Of a stretch of DNA of 45,546 nt, positions 7,881 through 15,649 are shown piece after piece. How positions within the stretch are numbered: position 1 is the first letter of the stretch; each line of letters begins with the position of its first letter. Below the pieces are notes generated by a model. The model searched no databases. It had not been told where the DNA came from and saw nothing but the letters and a program-made list of their open reading frames with translations. Origin of the DNA: Pseudomonadota bacterium (GTDB lineage Bacteria; Pseudomonadota; Alphaproteobacteria; Caulobacterales; Caulobacteraceae). Where the stretch lies: positions 1 through 45,546 of the forward strand of contig CAUJHW010000057.1 of the NCBI GenBank assembly GCA_963205005.1. Reading direction: 5' to 3'. Position numbers and translations under genes: made by a program.

Positions 7881-8516
7881 ATGCCCTACCTGAACATTCT
7901 CGACCTGCCGCAAATTTCTTCATCCGACGCCTGCCGCGCGGCGGGGATCGATAGCGCCACTCTGAAGAACTGGCTCAGCCGAAAGCCGCCGATCCTCAGC
8001 GAGGTTGATCGCGAGACCCGCGGCGGTCGGAGCATCTTCCTCCTGTCACTGGCGCGCGTGTTCGAGCTGGCGATCGTCGCCGAACTGGTGCGGGGCCGCA
8101 TTCAGCCTCAGCAGGCAGCAGCTTGGGCCACCCGGTTCACTCGCTTCGGCGGCGTCGCCTCCAAAGGTGAGGCCCGCCACCCGGGTCACCTCTTTCCGCG
8201 TTCTCACACATACCTTGTGGCCACCCCAGACAGTGACCAGGCGAAGGTGATTGCCGTCGATCCCTCCGACCCGATCGCGCTGCTGGGCGCGATCGGCACT
8301 CACGCTCACGTTCTCGCACTCAACACCGTCGTGCTCCGAGTTCGCGGCGCCCTGGACCTTCCGGCTGCGCCGGCGGTGAAGGATCTTCGGCCAGACGAGG
8401 GCGCGGTGTGGGCTGGCGACGACCCAGACTTCATGGTCCGGGCGATCGCCAACATGGAAGCGGCGCGCGTTGCCGCCGAAGGCCAGGAAACTCCTGCCTC
8501 AAGGCAGGACGCATAG
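7881..8516 (+). CDS. MerR/excisionase-like DNA-binding protein
   Basis: A 211-residue protein. The N-terminal 70 residues contain a MerR/Xis-type helix-turn-helix (SSSDACRAAGIDSATLKNWL) followed by a wing-like segment (RETRGGRSIFLLS) and a helix. The remaining 140 residues are not recognised. Its stop abuts the integrase start (TAG then ATG), so the two are almost certainly coexpressed. An operator-like palindrome lies just upstream. Position and domain suggest a recombination directionality factor or regulator of the integrase; this is inference. CGAGGA before the ATG supports this start over an in-frame ATG 24 codons upstream that lies in the palindrome region. Confidence 0.72.
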   Translation: MPYLNILDLPQISSSDACRAAGIDSATLKNWLSRKPPILSEVDRETRGGRSIFLLSLARVFELAIVAELVRGRIQPQQAAAWATRFTRFGGVASKGEARHPGHLFPRSHTYLVATPDSDQAKVIAVDPSDPIALLGAIGTHAHVLALNTVVLRVRGALDLPAAPAVKDLRPDEGAVWAGDDPDFMVRAIANMEAARVAAEGQETPASRQDA

Positions 8517-9383
8517 ATGGCCAGCGGAACCGTCAAGAACCTGATCTGGCGCTACAAGCAGTCGCCAGAATACGCACGTCTTAGCCCCCGAAGCCGCTCG
8601 GACTACGCGCAGCAGCTAGACCGCATCGAGCTCAAGTTCGGGCCGCTTTCGTTGCGCGCAATGGCGGCGCGCGAAATCACCCGGCACATCTGGACCTGGC
8701 GAGACTCGATGGCCAAGGCCCCGAGGCGTGCCGACTACGCGATCCAGGTGCTGAAGGCGCTCCTTTCCTGGGGCGTGAAGCGCGGGCTCATTGACCACAA
8801 CAGGGCGGCCGGCGTCGGTCGGCTGTATGCAAGTGATCGGCGCGAAAGCACGTGGTCGGATGATCAGGTGGCCGCCTTCATGGCGTCGGCCTCCGAACCT
8901 CTCAGGCGCGCACTGATTCTGGCGCTGGAAACGGGCCAGCGACAAGGCGACCTTCTGGTGCTGCCCTGGACCGCTGTTCAGGGCGGACTGATCAAGCTGC
9001 GGCAGCACAAGACTGGCGCCCGTGTCGCGGTTTCTATCTCGGCTGACCTGCAGAAGGTTCTCGATGCGGCCCCGAGGGGCAGGGCCGTCACGATCCTGAC
9101 CCGTCCGGACGGCCTGCCGTGGGATCCGAAGGGCAACGGCTTCCGGGCGGCCTGGCGGGACGCCTGCAAGGCCGCTGGCGTGTCCGGTGTCACCTTCCAC
9201 GACCTGCGAGGCACATTCGTCACGCGCAGTCTGTCTAAGGGCTGGACGACGCAGGAGGTAGCAATGTCCACCGGCCATTCGCTGCGCGATCTGGCCTCGC
9301 TGGATACCTACGCCGACCGGGGAACGGTCGCCGAAGCATCGGCTGCGCGCATCACAAAGCGGACGCAGGAGAGCGGAAAGTGA
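8517..9383 (+). CDS. Tyrosine recombinase/integrase
   Basis: A 288-residue integrase that catalyses site-specific integration and excision. A SAM-like core-binding domain spans about 1-105. The catalytic domain has all expected residues: R142 (GQRQGD), K165 (QHKTG), H228 and R231 (FHDLRGTF), H254 (TGHS) and the nucleophile Y265 (LDTYADR). Size is that of small phage/island integrases lacking a long arm-binding N-terminus. It points toward the tRNA-Cys end and is the last gene of the element; TGCAAACYGG repeats begin 9 nt after its stop. The enzyme looks intact. Confidence 0.95.
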   Translation: MASGTVKNLIWRYKQSPEYARLSPRSRSDYAQQLDRIELKFGPLSLRAMAAREITRHIWTWRDSMAKAPRRADYAIQVLKALLSWGVKRGLIDHNRAAGVGRLYASDRRESTWSDDQVAAFMASASEPLRRALILALETGQRQGDLLVLPWTAVQGGLIKLRQHKTGARVAVSISADLQKVLDAAPRGRAVTILTRPDGLPWDPKGNGFRAAWRDACKAAGVSGVTFHDLRGTFVTRSLSKGWTTQEVAMSTGHSLRDLASLDTYADRGTVAEASAARITKRTQESGK

Positions 9384-9391
9384 ACGCTTTT

Positions 9392-9413
9392 TGCAAACCG
9401 GGCTGCAAACTGG
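9392..9413 (+). repeat. Right-end TGCAAACYGG repeats (candidate integrase arm sites)
   Basis: TGCAAACCGG at 9392-9401 and TGCAAACTGG at 9404-9413, in tandem 12 bp apart, about one helical turn. They share sequence and orientation with the left-end pair (6229, 6281). Placement between the integrase stop and the core site fits arm-type sites. Confidence 0.62.
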
Positions 9414-9446
9414 AAAGCGCAGACACGGCTAAGCGTCTGAAAGAAA

Positions 9447-9491
9447 TTGGAGGCCCGACCGAGAATCGAACTCGGGTGCACGGATTTGCAG
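9447..9491. repeat. Right attachment site, inside tRNA-Cys
   Basis: Exact 45-bp copy of 6150-6194. It supplies the 3' 44 nt of the functional tRNA-Cys, including the encoded CCA, so integration leaves the tRNA gene complete. The identity boundary lies at the anticodon loop. Confidence 0.93.
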
Positions 9492-9521
9492 TCCGCTGCG
9501 TCACCACTCCGCCATCGGGCC
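9448..9521 (-). tRNA. tRNA-Cys (GCA)
   Basis: Read on the minus strand, the acceptor stem GGCCCGA pairs perfectly with TCGGGCC, followed by discriminator U and an encoded CCA. The anticodon loop ACTGCAAAT gives anticodon GCA (complement at 9487-9489). The T arm has CCGAG-TTCGATT-CTCGG. U73 is the expected identity base for cysteine. The 74-nt gene is the integration site of the element to its left; its 3' half is the element-borne copy. Confidence 0.96.
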
Positions 9522-9626
9522 ACCGGAGGGCGGGTGCTATCAGAACCACCCATCAGCCGCAATTGCCTTCCGGCCCCGGACTCCTATAACCCCGCTTCAG
9601 GACAACCGCCGTCCCGAGGATTCCCG

Positions 9627-10190
9627 ATGGCCGACTTCACCGCCGCCCGCCTGAACATGGTGGAAAGCCAGGTGCGCACCCAGGACGTGACCGACGTGCG
9701 CCTGCACGACGTCATGCGCCTCCTGCCGCGCGAGGACTTCGTGCCCTCTGACAAGGCCTACCTGGCCTATGCCGACCTGGAAGTGGAATACGCGCCGGGC
9801 CGCTGGCTGCTGAAGCCGCGCGACGTCGCCAAGCTGCTGCAGGACCTGCGCCCCATGCCCGGCGAGCGGGTGCTGGCGATCAGCGCGCCCTATGCCGCCT
9901 CGGTCATGGAGCGGCTCGGCCTGACCGTCACCCGCGCCGAGGCCGGCGGCGACCTGCCGTCCGGAACCTTCGACATCGTGGTCTGCGAGGGCGCGGTGGA
10001 TCGCGCGCCGGCGGCCTGGCGGTCGGCCGTGGCGTCTGACGGCCGGATGGGCGTGGTCGAGCGTGACGGACCGGTGGGCAAGGCCTGCCTCTACGTCGCC
10101 GCCCACGACGGCCTGGGGCGGCGCGAACTGTTCGACTGCTTTGCGCCATTTCTGGCCGGTTTCGAGCCGAAACACGCTTTCGCCCTATAG
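9627..10190 (+). CDS. Protein-L-isoaspartate O-methyltransferase-like protein
   Basis: A 187-residue PCMT-family protein: the N-terminal ARLNMVESQVRTQDVTD and LPREDFVP segments and the overall fold order match. True PCMTs repair isoaspartyl residues using S-adenosylmethionine. Here the SAM-binding loop is eroded: where family members have a GxGxGY pattern, this has VLAISAPYAASVMERLG, and the protein is shorter than usual. It may be an inactive or repurposed paralogue. GAGGA lies 6 nt before the ATG. It precedes tolC by 117 nt in the same direction, an arrangement familiar from Caulobacter. Confidence 0.8.
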   Translation: MADFTAARLNMVESQVRTQDVTDVRLHDVMRLLPREDFVPSDKAYLAYADLEVEYAPGRWLLKPRDVAKLLQDLRPMPGERVLAISAPYAASVMERLGLTVTRAEAGGDLPSGTFDIVVCEGAVDRAPAAWRSAVASDGRMGVVERDGPVGKACLYVAAHDGLGRRELFDCFAPFLAGFEPKHAFAL

Positions 10191-10307
10191 GCGTGTGTGA
10201 AACACCTTCGAAACGCTGGCGTGAAAAAAGCTTAAGGTGACTGAGCTTGGTCCAGGCGGCAGACGAAAGCATATAAGGCGCGTCTCTCGCGAGATCGGGG
10301 ATAACGA

Positions 10308-11849
10308 ATGTCGATGAACTTCCGTGGCCGCCTGTTGGCTGCGACCTTGTGTGCTGGCGCGGTGAGCGCCCTGGCGGTCCCGGCCTCGTCCGAGACCCTC
10401 GCCGACGCGATCGCGCTGGCCTACGAGAACAACCCGACCCTCCAGGCGCAGCGTGCGTCGCAGCGGGCGCTCGACGAAAGCTATGTCCAGGCGCGGACCG
10501 GCTGGCGTCCGACCCTCGGCGCCCAGTTCACCGCCCAGTGGGCCGAGACCCAGACCCCGATCGCCGGCCGCGGCGTCGACCTCAACGGCGACGGCGTGCC
10601 CGACAGCTTCGGCGCGGGCGGCGTGCGGCGAAGCAACCGCGGCACCGGCGGCCTCAGCTTTACCCAGCCCCTGTGGACCGGCGGCCGCACGGCCGCGGCG
10701 GTCAACGCCGCCAACGCCGACGTGCTCTCCGGCCGCGAGAACCTGCGCCGCGTCGAGGCCTCGATCCTGGTCCAGGTGATCCAGGCCTATTCCGACACCC
10801 GCCGCGACCAGGAGTCCCTGCGGATCCGCCAGGAGAACGTCAACGTCCTGACCCGCCAGCTCCAGGAATCGCAGGCGCGGTTCGACGTGGGCGAGGTCAC
10901 CCGCACCGACGTCGCCCAGTCCCAGGCCCGCCTGGCCCAGTCCCAGGCGCTGCTGCAGTCGGCCGTCGCCGCCCTGGCCATCACCCGCGCCAGCTACGCC
11001 ACCCTGGTCGGCCAGAACCCGGGCGAACTCGCGCCCGAGCCGTCGCTGGCCTACCTGCTGCCGACCGATCCGGACGAGGCCTTCAAGGTCGCCGAACAGT
11101 TCAATCCGCAGCTGCGCGCCCAGCAGTTCTCCGAGCAGGCCAGCCGCGCCCGCATCTCCGGCGCCCGCGCCGAGCGCATGCCTACCGTCTCGGCCAACCT
11201 CGCGGTTCAGCACAACGGCCTGATCGATCCCTTCGACCCGCGCGACAACTTCGGCCGCTCGGTCAGCGCCACCGTGACCGCCACCGTGCCGCTGTTCACC
11301 GGCGGCCTGACCAACTCGCGCGTCCGCGCCGCGGTCGAGCGCAACACCGCCGACCGGATCACCGTCGAGGGCGTCCGCCGCAACGTGCTCCAGGGCGTGA
11401 CCCAGTTCTGGAGCCAGCTGATCGCCTCGCGCGCAAACATCGCCTCCAGCGAGCAGCAGGTCTCCGCGGCGCGAATCGCCGCCGAGGGCACCCGCCAGGA
11501 GCAGCAGGTCGGCCTGCGCACCACCATCGACGTCCTGAACGCCGAACAGGAACTGCGCCAGGCCGAACTCAACCAGGTCAGCTCGCGCCGCGACGAATAT
11601 GTGGCCGCCGCCAACGTGCTGGCCACCATGGGCCGCCTGGAAGCCAAGAACCTGGTTCCGGCCACCCCGCGCTACGACGCCTCCAAGAACTTCCGCAAGC
11701 TGCGGATGACCTGGGGCTGGGTGCCGTGGGAAGAGCCGGTGGGAATCATCGACCAGCTGCTGACGCCCTATCCGGCCAAGGCGCCCACCGGGAAGGCCGA
11801 GGAAGCTCCGATCGGACCCGGACTGCAGGCCGCGCCAGCGACGCGTTGA
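10308..11849 (+). CDS. tolC: TolC-family outer membrane efflux/secretion channel
   Basis: A 513-residue TolC-type channel for type I secretion or efflux. A signal peptide (residues about 1-29, ending ASS) is followed by two OEP repeats: ETLADAIALAYENNPTLQAQR opens the first, and AQSQARLAQSQALLQS forms the coiled-coil barrel. The second repeat ends with TTIDVLNAEQELRQAELN. In Caulobacter the orthologous position holds an RsaF-type channel that serves the S-layer exporter; here it could serve the RTX protein at 930-2318, but that is inferred. A second ATG lies two codons in. The upstream 117 bp contains TATAAG (10272-10277) and a 10-bp palindrome TCTCGCGAGA (10285-10294). Confidence 0.93.
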   Translation: MSMNFRGRLLAATLCAGAVSALAVPASSETLADAIALAYENNPTLQAQRASQRALDESYVQARTGWRPTLGAQFTAQWAETQTPIAGRGVDLNGDGVPDSFGAGGVRRSNRGTGGLSFTQPLWTGGRTAAAVNAANADVLSGRENLRRVEASILVQVIQAYSDTRRDQESLRIRQENVNVLTRQLQESQARFDVGEVTRTDVAQSQARLAQSQALLQSAVAALAITRASYATLVGQNPGELAPEPSLAYLLPTDPDEAFKVAEQFNPQLRAQQFSEQASRARISGARAERMPTVSANLAVQHNGLIDPFDPRDNFGRSVSATVTATVPLFTGGLTNSRVRAAVERNTADRITVEGVRRNVLQGVTQFWSQLIASRANIASSEQQVSAARIAAEGTRQEQQVGLRTTIDVLNAEQELRQAELNQVSSRRDEYVAAANVLATMGRLEAKNLVPATPRYDASKNFRKLRMTWGWVPWEEPVGIIDQLLTPYPAKAPTGKAEEAPIGPGLQAAPATR

Positions 11850-11907
11850 CGCTTCGTCAGCGGGGAAATTGCGTGTTTGCGCGGGCGCGCTTAGGGTCCT
11901 CGTTCAA

Positions 11908-11912
11908 GACTC
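11908..11912. promoter_or_regulatory. GANTC site upstream of popZ
   Basis: GACTC lies 18 nt before the popZ ATG. GANTC is the target of the cell-cycle methyltransferase CcrM in Caulobacterales, and promoters with such sites can respond to methylation state. A five-base site can occur by chance, so this is only suggestive. Confidence 0.3.
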
Positions 11913-11930
11913 AACCGTGGCGGCAGGCAA

Positions 11931-12503
11931 ATGTCCGAAACCTCCTCTCAAGAACCGACTATGGAGGAGATCCTGGCCTCTATCCGCCGGATCATTTCCG
12001 AGGACGAGACGCCGGCTGATGGCGAGGCGGCGGCCGAGGCCCCCGCCGCCGAAGCGGCGGCTGCCGCTCCCGAACCGGAACCGGAGCCCGAACCCGTCGC
12101 CGTCGCGCCGCCGCCCGAGCCAGTCGCCGTCGCGCCTCCGCCCGAGCCCGCGCCGCCCGAGGTCCTGGAGCTGGACGACGAAGAGGACGACCTGGAACTG
12201 ACCCAGAAGGTCGAGACCCTTGGTGATCTCGACGTCATGTCCGCGGTCGAGCCGCCGCCGCCGCCTGCGCCGGCGCCCGTCGCGACCCTGGTCAGCGAGC
12301 AGGTCGCCGCTGCGGCCGCCGCCAGCTTCGGTCACCTCTCGGCCAACATCGCCATGCCGCACTCCGAGCGCACGCTCGAGGACGTGGTCCGCGAACTGCT
12401 GCGCCCGCTGCTCCAGCAGTGGCTCGACGCCAACCTGCCCGCCATCGTGCAGGAAGCCGTCCAGGCCGAAGTCGACCGCATCGCCCGCAGCCGCGTACGG
12501 TAG
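11931..12503 (+). CDS. popZ: Polar organizing protein PopZ
   Basis: A 190-residue PopZ. PopZ forms a self-assembled polar matrix that anchors the ParB/parS centromere and recruits cell-cycle regulators. The N-terminal helix (PTMEEILASIRRIISED, residues 9-25) is the conserved client-binding element. Residues 26-118 are a Pro/Glu/Asp/Ala-rich disordered linker containing a tandem EPVAVAPPP repeat (about 54-71). The C-terminal helices (about 120-190, with RTLEDVVRELLRPLLQQWLD) are the oligomerisation region. Length is close to the Caulobacter protein. It lies 81 nt after tolC and upstream of valS, conserved synteny for Caulobacter. Confidence 0.97.
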   Translation: MSETSSQEPTMEEILASIRRIISEDETPADGEAAAEAPAAEAAAAAPEPEPEPEPVAVAPPPEPVAVAPPPEPAPPEVLELDDEEDDLELTQKVETLGDLDVMSAVEPPPPPAPAPVATLVSEQVAAAAAASFGHLSANIAMPHSERTLEDVVRELLRPLLQQWLDANLPAIVQEAVQAEVDRIARSRVR

Positions 12504-12504
12504 T

Positions 12505-12645
12505 TTCCCTCCCTTAATGGGGAGGGACAGGCCGCGCAGCGGCCAGGGTGGGGGAATCGCGACACGGCGCCGATCGTCGCGCCTGGCCCACTTATCCCCA
12601 CCCGACCTCGCTTCGCTCGCCCACCCTCCCCATTAAGGGAGGGAA
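12505..12645. repeat. Intergenic inverted-repeat element, popZ-valS
   Basis: A perfect 22-bp inverted repeat (12505-12526 and 12624-12645) rich in CCCTCCC/GGGAGGG flanks about 97 bp. The structure fills nearly the whole popZ-valS gap. It resembles REP/MITE-like intergenic repeats found in many alphaproteobacteria. As RNA it would form a long hairpin that may end or attenuate popZ transcription, but there is no U run. Confidence 0.75.
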
Positions 12646-12705
12646 GACTTCCCCGCGAATGACGGGGCCTGTATTCACGCCCCCTCACTCAGATTGCCGC
12701 CGGCC

Positions 12706-15360
12706 ATGCTCGACAAGAACTTCGACCCCAAGACCGCCGAACCCCGTCTGTACGCCGCGTGGGAAGCCTCCGGCGGCTTCGCGCCCATCGACGACCCGGC
12801 GGCCGAGCCGTTCTCGATCGTGATCCCGCCGCCGAACGTCACCGGCTCGCTGCACATCGGCCATGCGCTGAACAACACCCTGCAGGACGTGCTGATCCGC
12901 TTCGAGCGGATGCGCGGCAAGGCCGCGCTCTGGCTGCCCGGGACCGACCACGCCGGTATCGCCACCCAGATGGTGGTCGAGCGCAAGCTCGCCGAAGCCG
13001 GCAACCGCGGCCGCCGCGACATGGGCCGCGAGGAATTCGTCGCCAAGGTCTGGGAGTGGAAGGCCGAGTCCGGCGGGACCATCGTCAACCAGCTCCGCCG
13101 CCTGGGCGCCTCCTGCGACTGGAGCCGCGAGCGCTTCACCCTGGACGAGGGCCTTAGCGCCGCCGTCCGCAGGGTGTTCGTCCAGCTCCACAGGGAAAAG
13201 CTGATCTATCGCGACAAGCGGCTGGTGAACTGGGACCCGCACTTCCAGACCGCCATTTCCGATCTCGAGGTCGAGGCCCGCGAGGTCGACGGCCACTACT
13301 GGCACTTCGCCTATCCGCTGGAGGACGGCTCCGGCGAGATCGTCGTCGCCACCACGCGCCCCGAGACCATGCTGGGCGACACCGCCGTCGCCGTGCATCC
13401 GTCGGACGAGCGCTACACCGCCCTGATCGGCAAGGCGGTCCGCCTGCCGATCGTCAATCGCCCGATCCCGATCATCGCCGACGAATATCCCGACCCGGAG
13501 AAGGGCTCCGGCGCGGTGAAGATCACCCCGGCGCACGACTTCAACGACTTCCAGGTCGGCAAGCGCCACAACCTGCCCAGCATCAACATCCTCGACGACT
13601 TCGCCCGCATCAACGACAACGCGCCGCCCGAGTACCGCGGCCTCGACCGTTTCGAGGCGCGCAAGAAGGTGATCGCCGCGTTCGAGGAACTGGGCCTGCT
13701 GCGCGAGGTCGAGAAGACCCGCCACACGGTCCCGCACGGCGACCGCTCCGGCGTGGTCGTCGAGCCCTACCTGACCGACCAGTGGTACGTCGCCGCCGAT
13801 GTCCTCGCCAAACCTGCCATCGCGGCAGTGGAGAACGGCGACACCGTCTTCGTGCCGAAGAACTGGGAAAAGACCTACTTCGAGTGGATGCGGAACATCC
13901 AGCCGTGGTGCGTTTCGCGCCAGCTCTGGTGGGGTCACCGCATTCCGGCCTGGTACGGCCCCGACGGCCGCGCCTTCGTCGAGGAAACCGAGGCCGAGGC
14001 CCAGGCCAGGGCCGACGAGCACTACGGCCACGCCGTGCCGCTGCGCCAGGACGAGGACGTCCTCGACACCTGGTTCTCCTCGGGCCTTTGGCCGTTCTCC
14101 ACTCTCGGCTGGCCGGACAAGACCTCGGATCTGGCCCGCTTCTACCCGACCAACACCCTGATCACCGGCTTCGACATCATCTTCTTCTGGGTCGCCCGGA
14201 TGATGATGCAGGGCATCCACTTCACCGGCGAGGTCCCGTTCAAGCGCGTGTTCATCAACGCGCTCGTCCGCGACGCCACCGGCGCCAAGATGTCCAAGTC
14301 CAAGGGCAACGTCATGGACCCGCTGGAGCTGGTTGATGACTACGGCGCCGATGCGCTGCGGTTCACCCTGACCGCCATGTCCGGCCAGGCCCGCGACATC
14401 AAGCTCAGCCGCCAGCGGATCGAAGGCTACCGCAACTTCGGCACCAAGCTGTGGAACGCCACCCGCTTCACCCAGATGAACGGCTGCGCCCGCGCCGAGG
14501 GCTTCGACCCGGCCAACGTGAAGGTGGCGCTCAACCGCTGGATCGTCGGCGAGACCACCCGCACCGCCCAGGCCGTCACCGCCTCGCTGGCCGACTGCGG
14601 CTTCGGCGACGCGACCGAGACGCTCTACCGCTTCATCTGGAACCAGTACTGCGACTGGTACGTCGAGCTCGCCAAACCGCTGCTCACCGGGGATGACGCC
14701 GCCGCCAAGGCCGAGACCCAGGCCACCGCGGCCTGGGTGCTGGACATCATCCTCCAGCTTCTCCACCCGGTGATGCCGTTCATCACCGAGGAGCTCTGGG
14801 CCCAGACCCAGGACCTTGGCGCGAAGCGGCCGCACGACGGCTTCCTGATGACCGCCCGCTGGCCCGACCTTCCGTCCAGCCTGATCGACGCCGCCGCCGA
14901 CGCCGAGATCGGCCTGGTCATCGAGGCGATCTCCGAGGGCCGCTCTGTCCGCTCGGGCCTCAACGTGCCCCTGTCGGCCAAGCCGCCGCTGCTGGTGATC
15001 GAGGCCACCGACGCCCAGCGGGCCACGCTCGCCGCCAACGCCGCCCAGATCGCCCAGCTGCTCCGCGTCTCCGGCGTCGAATCCGTCGCCGCCGCGCCGG
15101 AAGGCTCGATCCCGTACGTGGTCGAGGGCGCCACCTTCGCCCTGCCGGTGGCCGAGTTCATCGACCTGGCCGTCGAACGCGCCCGCCTGACCAAGGAAGT
15201 GGGCGCCCTCAAGGGCGAGATCGCCAAGATCAGCGGCAAACTCGGCAACGCCGACTTCGTCGCCCGCGCCCCGGAGGAAGTGGTCGAAGAAAACCGCGAA
15301 CGCCTCGCCGAGGCCGAAGCCGCCAAGGCCAAGCTCGAAGCGGCGCTGGCGCGGCTGTAA
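12706..15360 (+). CDS. valS: Valyl-tRNA synthetase
   Basis: An 884-residue class I synthetase that charges tRNA-Val. It has PPPNVTGSLHIGH (HIGH at 50-53) and KMSKS at 528-532, a CP1 editing domain between them (TTRPETMLGDTAVAVHP), the WCVSRQLWWGHRIPAW stretch, an anticodon-binding helical domain, and a C-terminal coiled coil (about 815-884) typical of ValRS. ATG 12706 is chosen over an in-frame TTG at 12694 because family members begin MLxKxFDP. Full length. Confidence 0.98.
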   Translation: MLDKNFDPKTAEPRLYAAWEASGGFAPIDDPAAEPFSIVIPPPNVTGSLHIGHALNNTLQDVLIRFERMRGKAALWLPGTDHAGIATQMVVERKLAEAGNRGRRDMGREEFVAKVWEWKAESGGTIVNQLRRLGASCDWSRERFTLDEGLSAAVRRVFVQLHREKLIYRDKRLVNWDPHFQTAISDLEVEAREVDGHYWHFAYPLEDGSGEIVVATTRPETMLGDTAVAVHPSDERYTALIGKAVRLPIVNRPIPIIADEYPDPEKGSGAVKITPAHDFNDFQVGKRHNLPSINILDDFARINDNAPPEYRGLDRFEARKKVIAAFEELGLLREVEKTRHTVPHGDRSGVVVEPYLTDQWYVAADVLAKPAIAAVENGDTVFVPKNWEKTYFEWMRNIQPWCVSRQLWWGHRIPAWYGPDGRAFVEETEAEAQARADEHYGHAVPLRQDEDVLDTWFSSGLWPFSTLGWPDKTSDLARFYPTNTLITGFDIIFFWVARMMMQGIHFTGEVPFKRVFINALVRDATGAKMSKSKGNVMDPLELVDDYGADALRFTLTAMSGQARDIKLSRQRIEGYRNFGTKLWNATRFTQMNGCARAEGFDPANVKVALNRWIVGETTRTAQAVTASLADCGFGDATETLYRFIWNQYCDWYVELAKPLLTGDDAAAKAETQATAAWVLDIILQLLHPVMPFITEELWAQTQDLGAKRPHDGFLMTARWPDLPSSLIDAAADAEIGLVIEAISEGRSVRSGLNVPLSAKPPLLVIEATDAQRATLAANAAQIAQLLRVSGVESVAAAPEGSIPYVVEGATFALPVAEFIDLAVERARLTKEVGALKGEIAKISGKLGNADFVARAPEEVVEENRERLAEAEAAKAKLEAALARL

Positions 15361-15371
15361 ACCTCCTGAAT

Positions 15372-15499
15372 TCCGCTCATCCCGGCGAATGCCGGGATTC
15401 AGATGGAATGGCGCTGACGAAGGTCGATGGCCGCCGCGCTATTCCAGCCGGTCTTCCAGCCCAATGACCTGGGTCCCGGCATTCGCCGGGATGAGCGGA
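15372..15499. repeat. Intergenic inverted-repeat element after valS
   Basis: Perfect 26-bp inverted arms at 15372-15397 and 15474-15499. Each arm holds its own hairpin CCCGGC-GAAT-GCCGGG. The 128-bp unit lies just after the valS stop and is unlike the popZ-valS repeat in sequence. It is probably a family of dispersed palindromic repeats; it might also serve as a bidirectional terminator. Confidence 0.72.
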
Positions 15500-15510
15500 T
15501 TTATCCTCAA

Positions 15511-15600
15511 CGCCGCCCCTCACCCGTGAAACGGGGGAGGGGGTCCGCCCGCCGAAGAGCGGGTGTTGGAGGGGGCGAGCCTCAGGTCGGGGGCATGCCG
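15511..15600. repeat. GC-rich palindromic intergenic repeat
   Basis: A third repeat-like block with nested hairpins (CCCGT-GAA-ACGGG; CCCGC-CGAAGA-GCGGG) and GGAGGGGG tracts, lying between the 26-bp inverted repeat and a LexA-type promoter. It resembles the C/G-tract palindromes common between alphaproteobacterial genes. No coding signal was seen. Confidence 0.45.
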
Positions 15601-15612
15601 CTCACGCGAAAC

Positions 15613-15646
15613 TTGACGCGGCACATCAGATGTTCCACATTTGTTC
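15613..15646 (+). promoter_or_regulatory. LexA-type box in a putative promoter
   Basis: GTTC-CACATTT-GTTC at 15632-15646 is an exact match to the alphaproteobacterial LexA operator GTTC-N7-GTTC. TTGACG (15613-15618) with a 17-nt spacer leads to CACATT (15636-15641), a weak -10 that the box covers. Transcription would begin around the ATG at 15650, giving a leaderless or near-leaderless mRNA. Confidence 0.6.
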
Positions 15647-15649
15647 TCA

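Larger units (their letters stand above)
6150..9491. mobile_element. Compact integrative element in tRNA-Cys (about 3.3 kb)
   Basis: Two identical 45-bp direct repeats (6150-6194 and 9447-9491) enclose a block with a tyrosine integrase (8517-9383), two HTH-type DNA-binding proteins, one unrecognised gene and a possible small ORF. The right repeat is the 3' part of an intact tRNA-Cys; the left repeat is the displaced 3' tRNA fragment. This is the classic geometry of integrase-mediated insertion into a tRNA gene, with crossover at or just 3' of the anticodon loop. The unit between crossovers is 3297 bp. TGCAAACYGG repeats occur near both ends. No replication, relaxase, capsid or transposase gene was recognised, so it may be a minimal satellite-like element, a cut-down island or a prophage remnant. 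Confidence 0.9.

Noticed and set aside
10349..12019. Long out-of-frame Arg/Pro-rich frame over tolC and popZ
   Set aside because: Shadow frame; both real genes have clear family motifs in other frames.
12685..14835. Very long open frame antisense to valS
   Set aside because: A shadow of high-GC codon bias; valS is full length with all motifs on the other strand.
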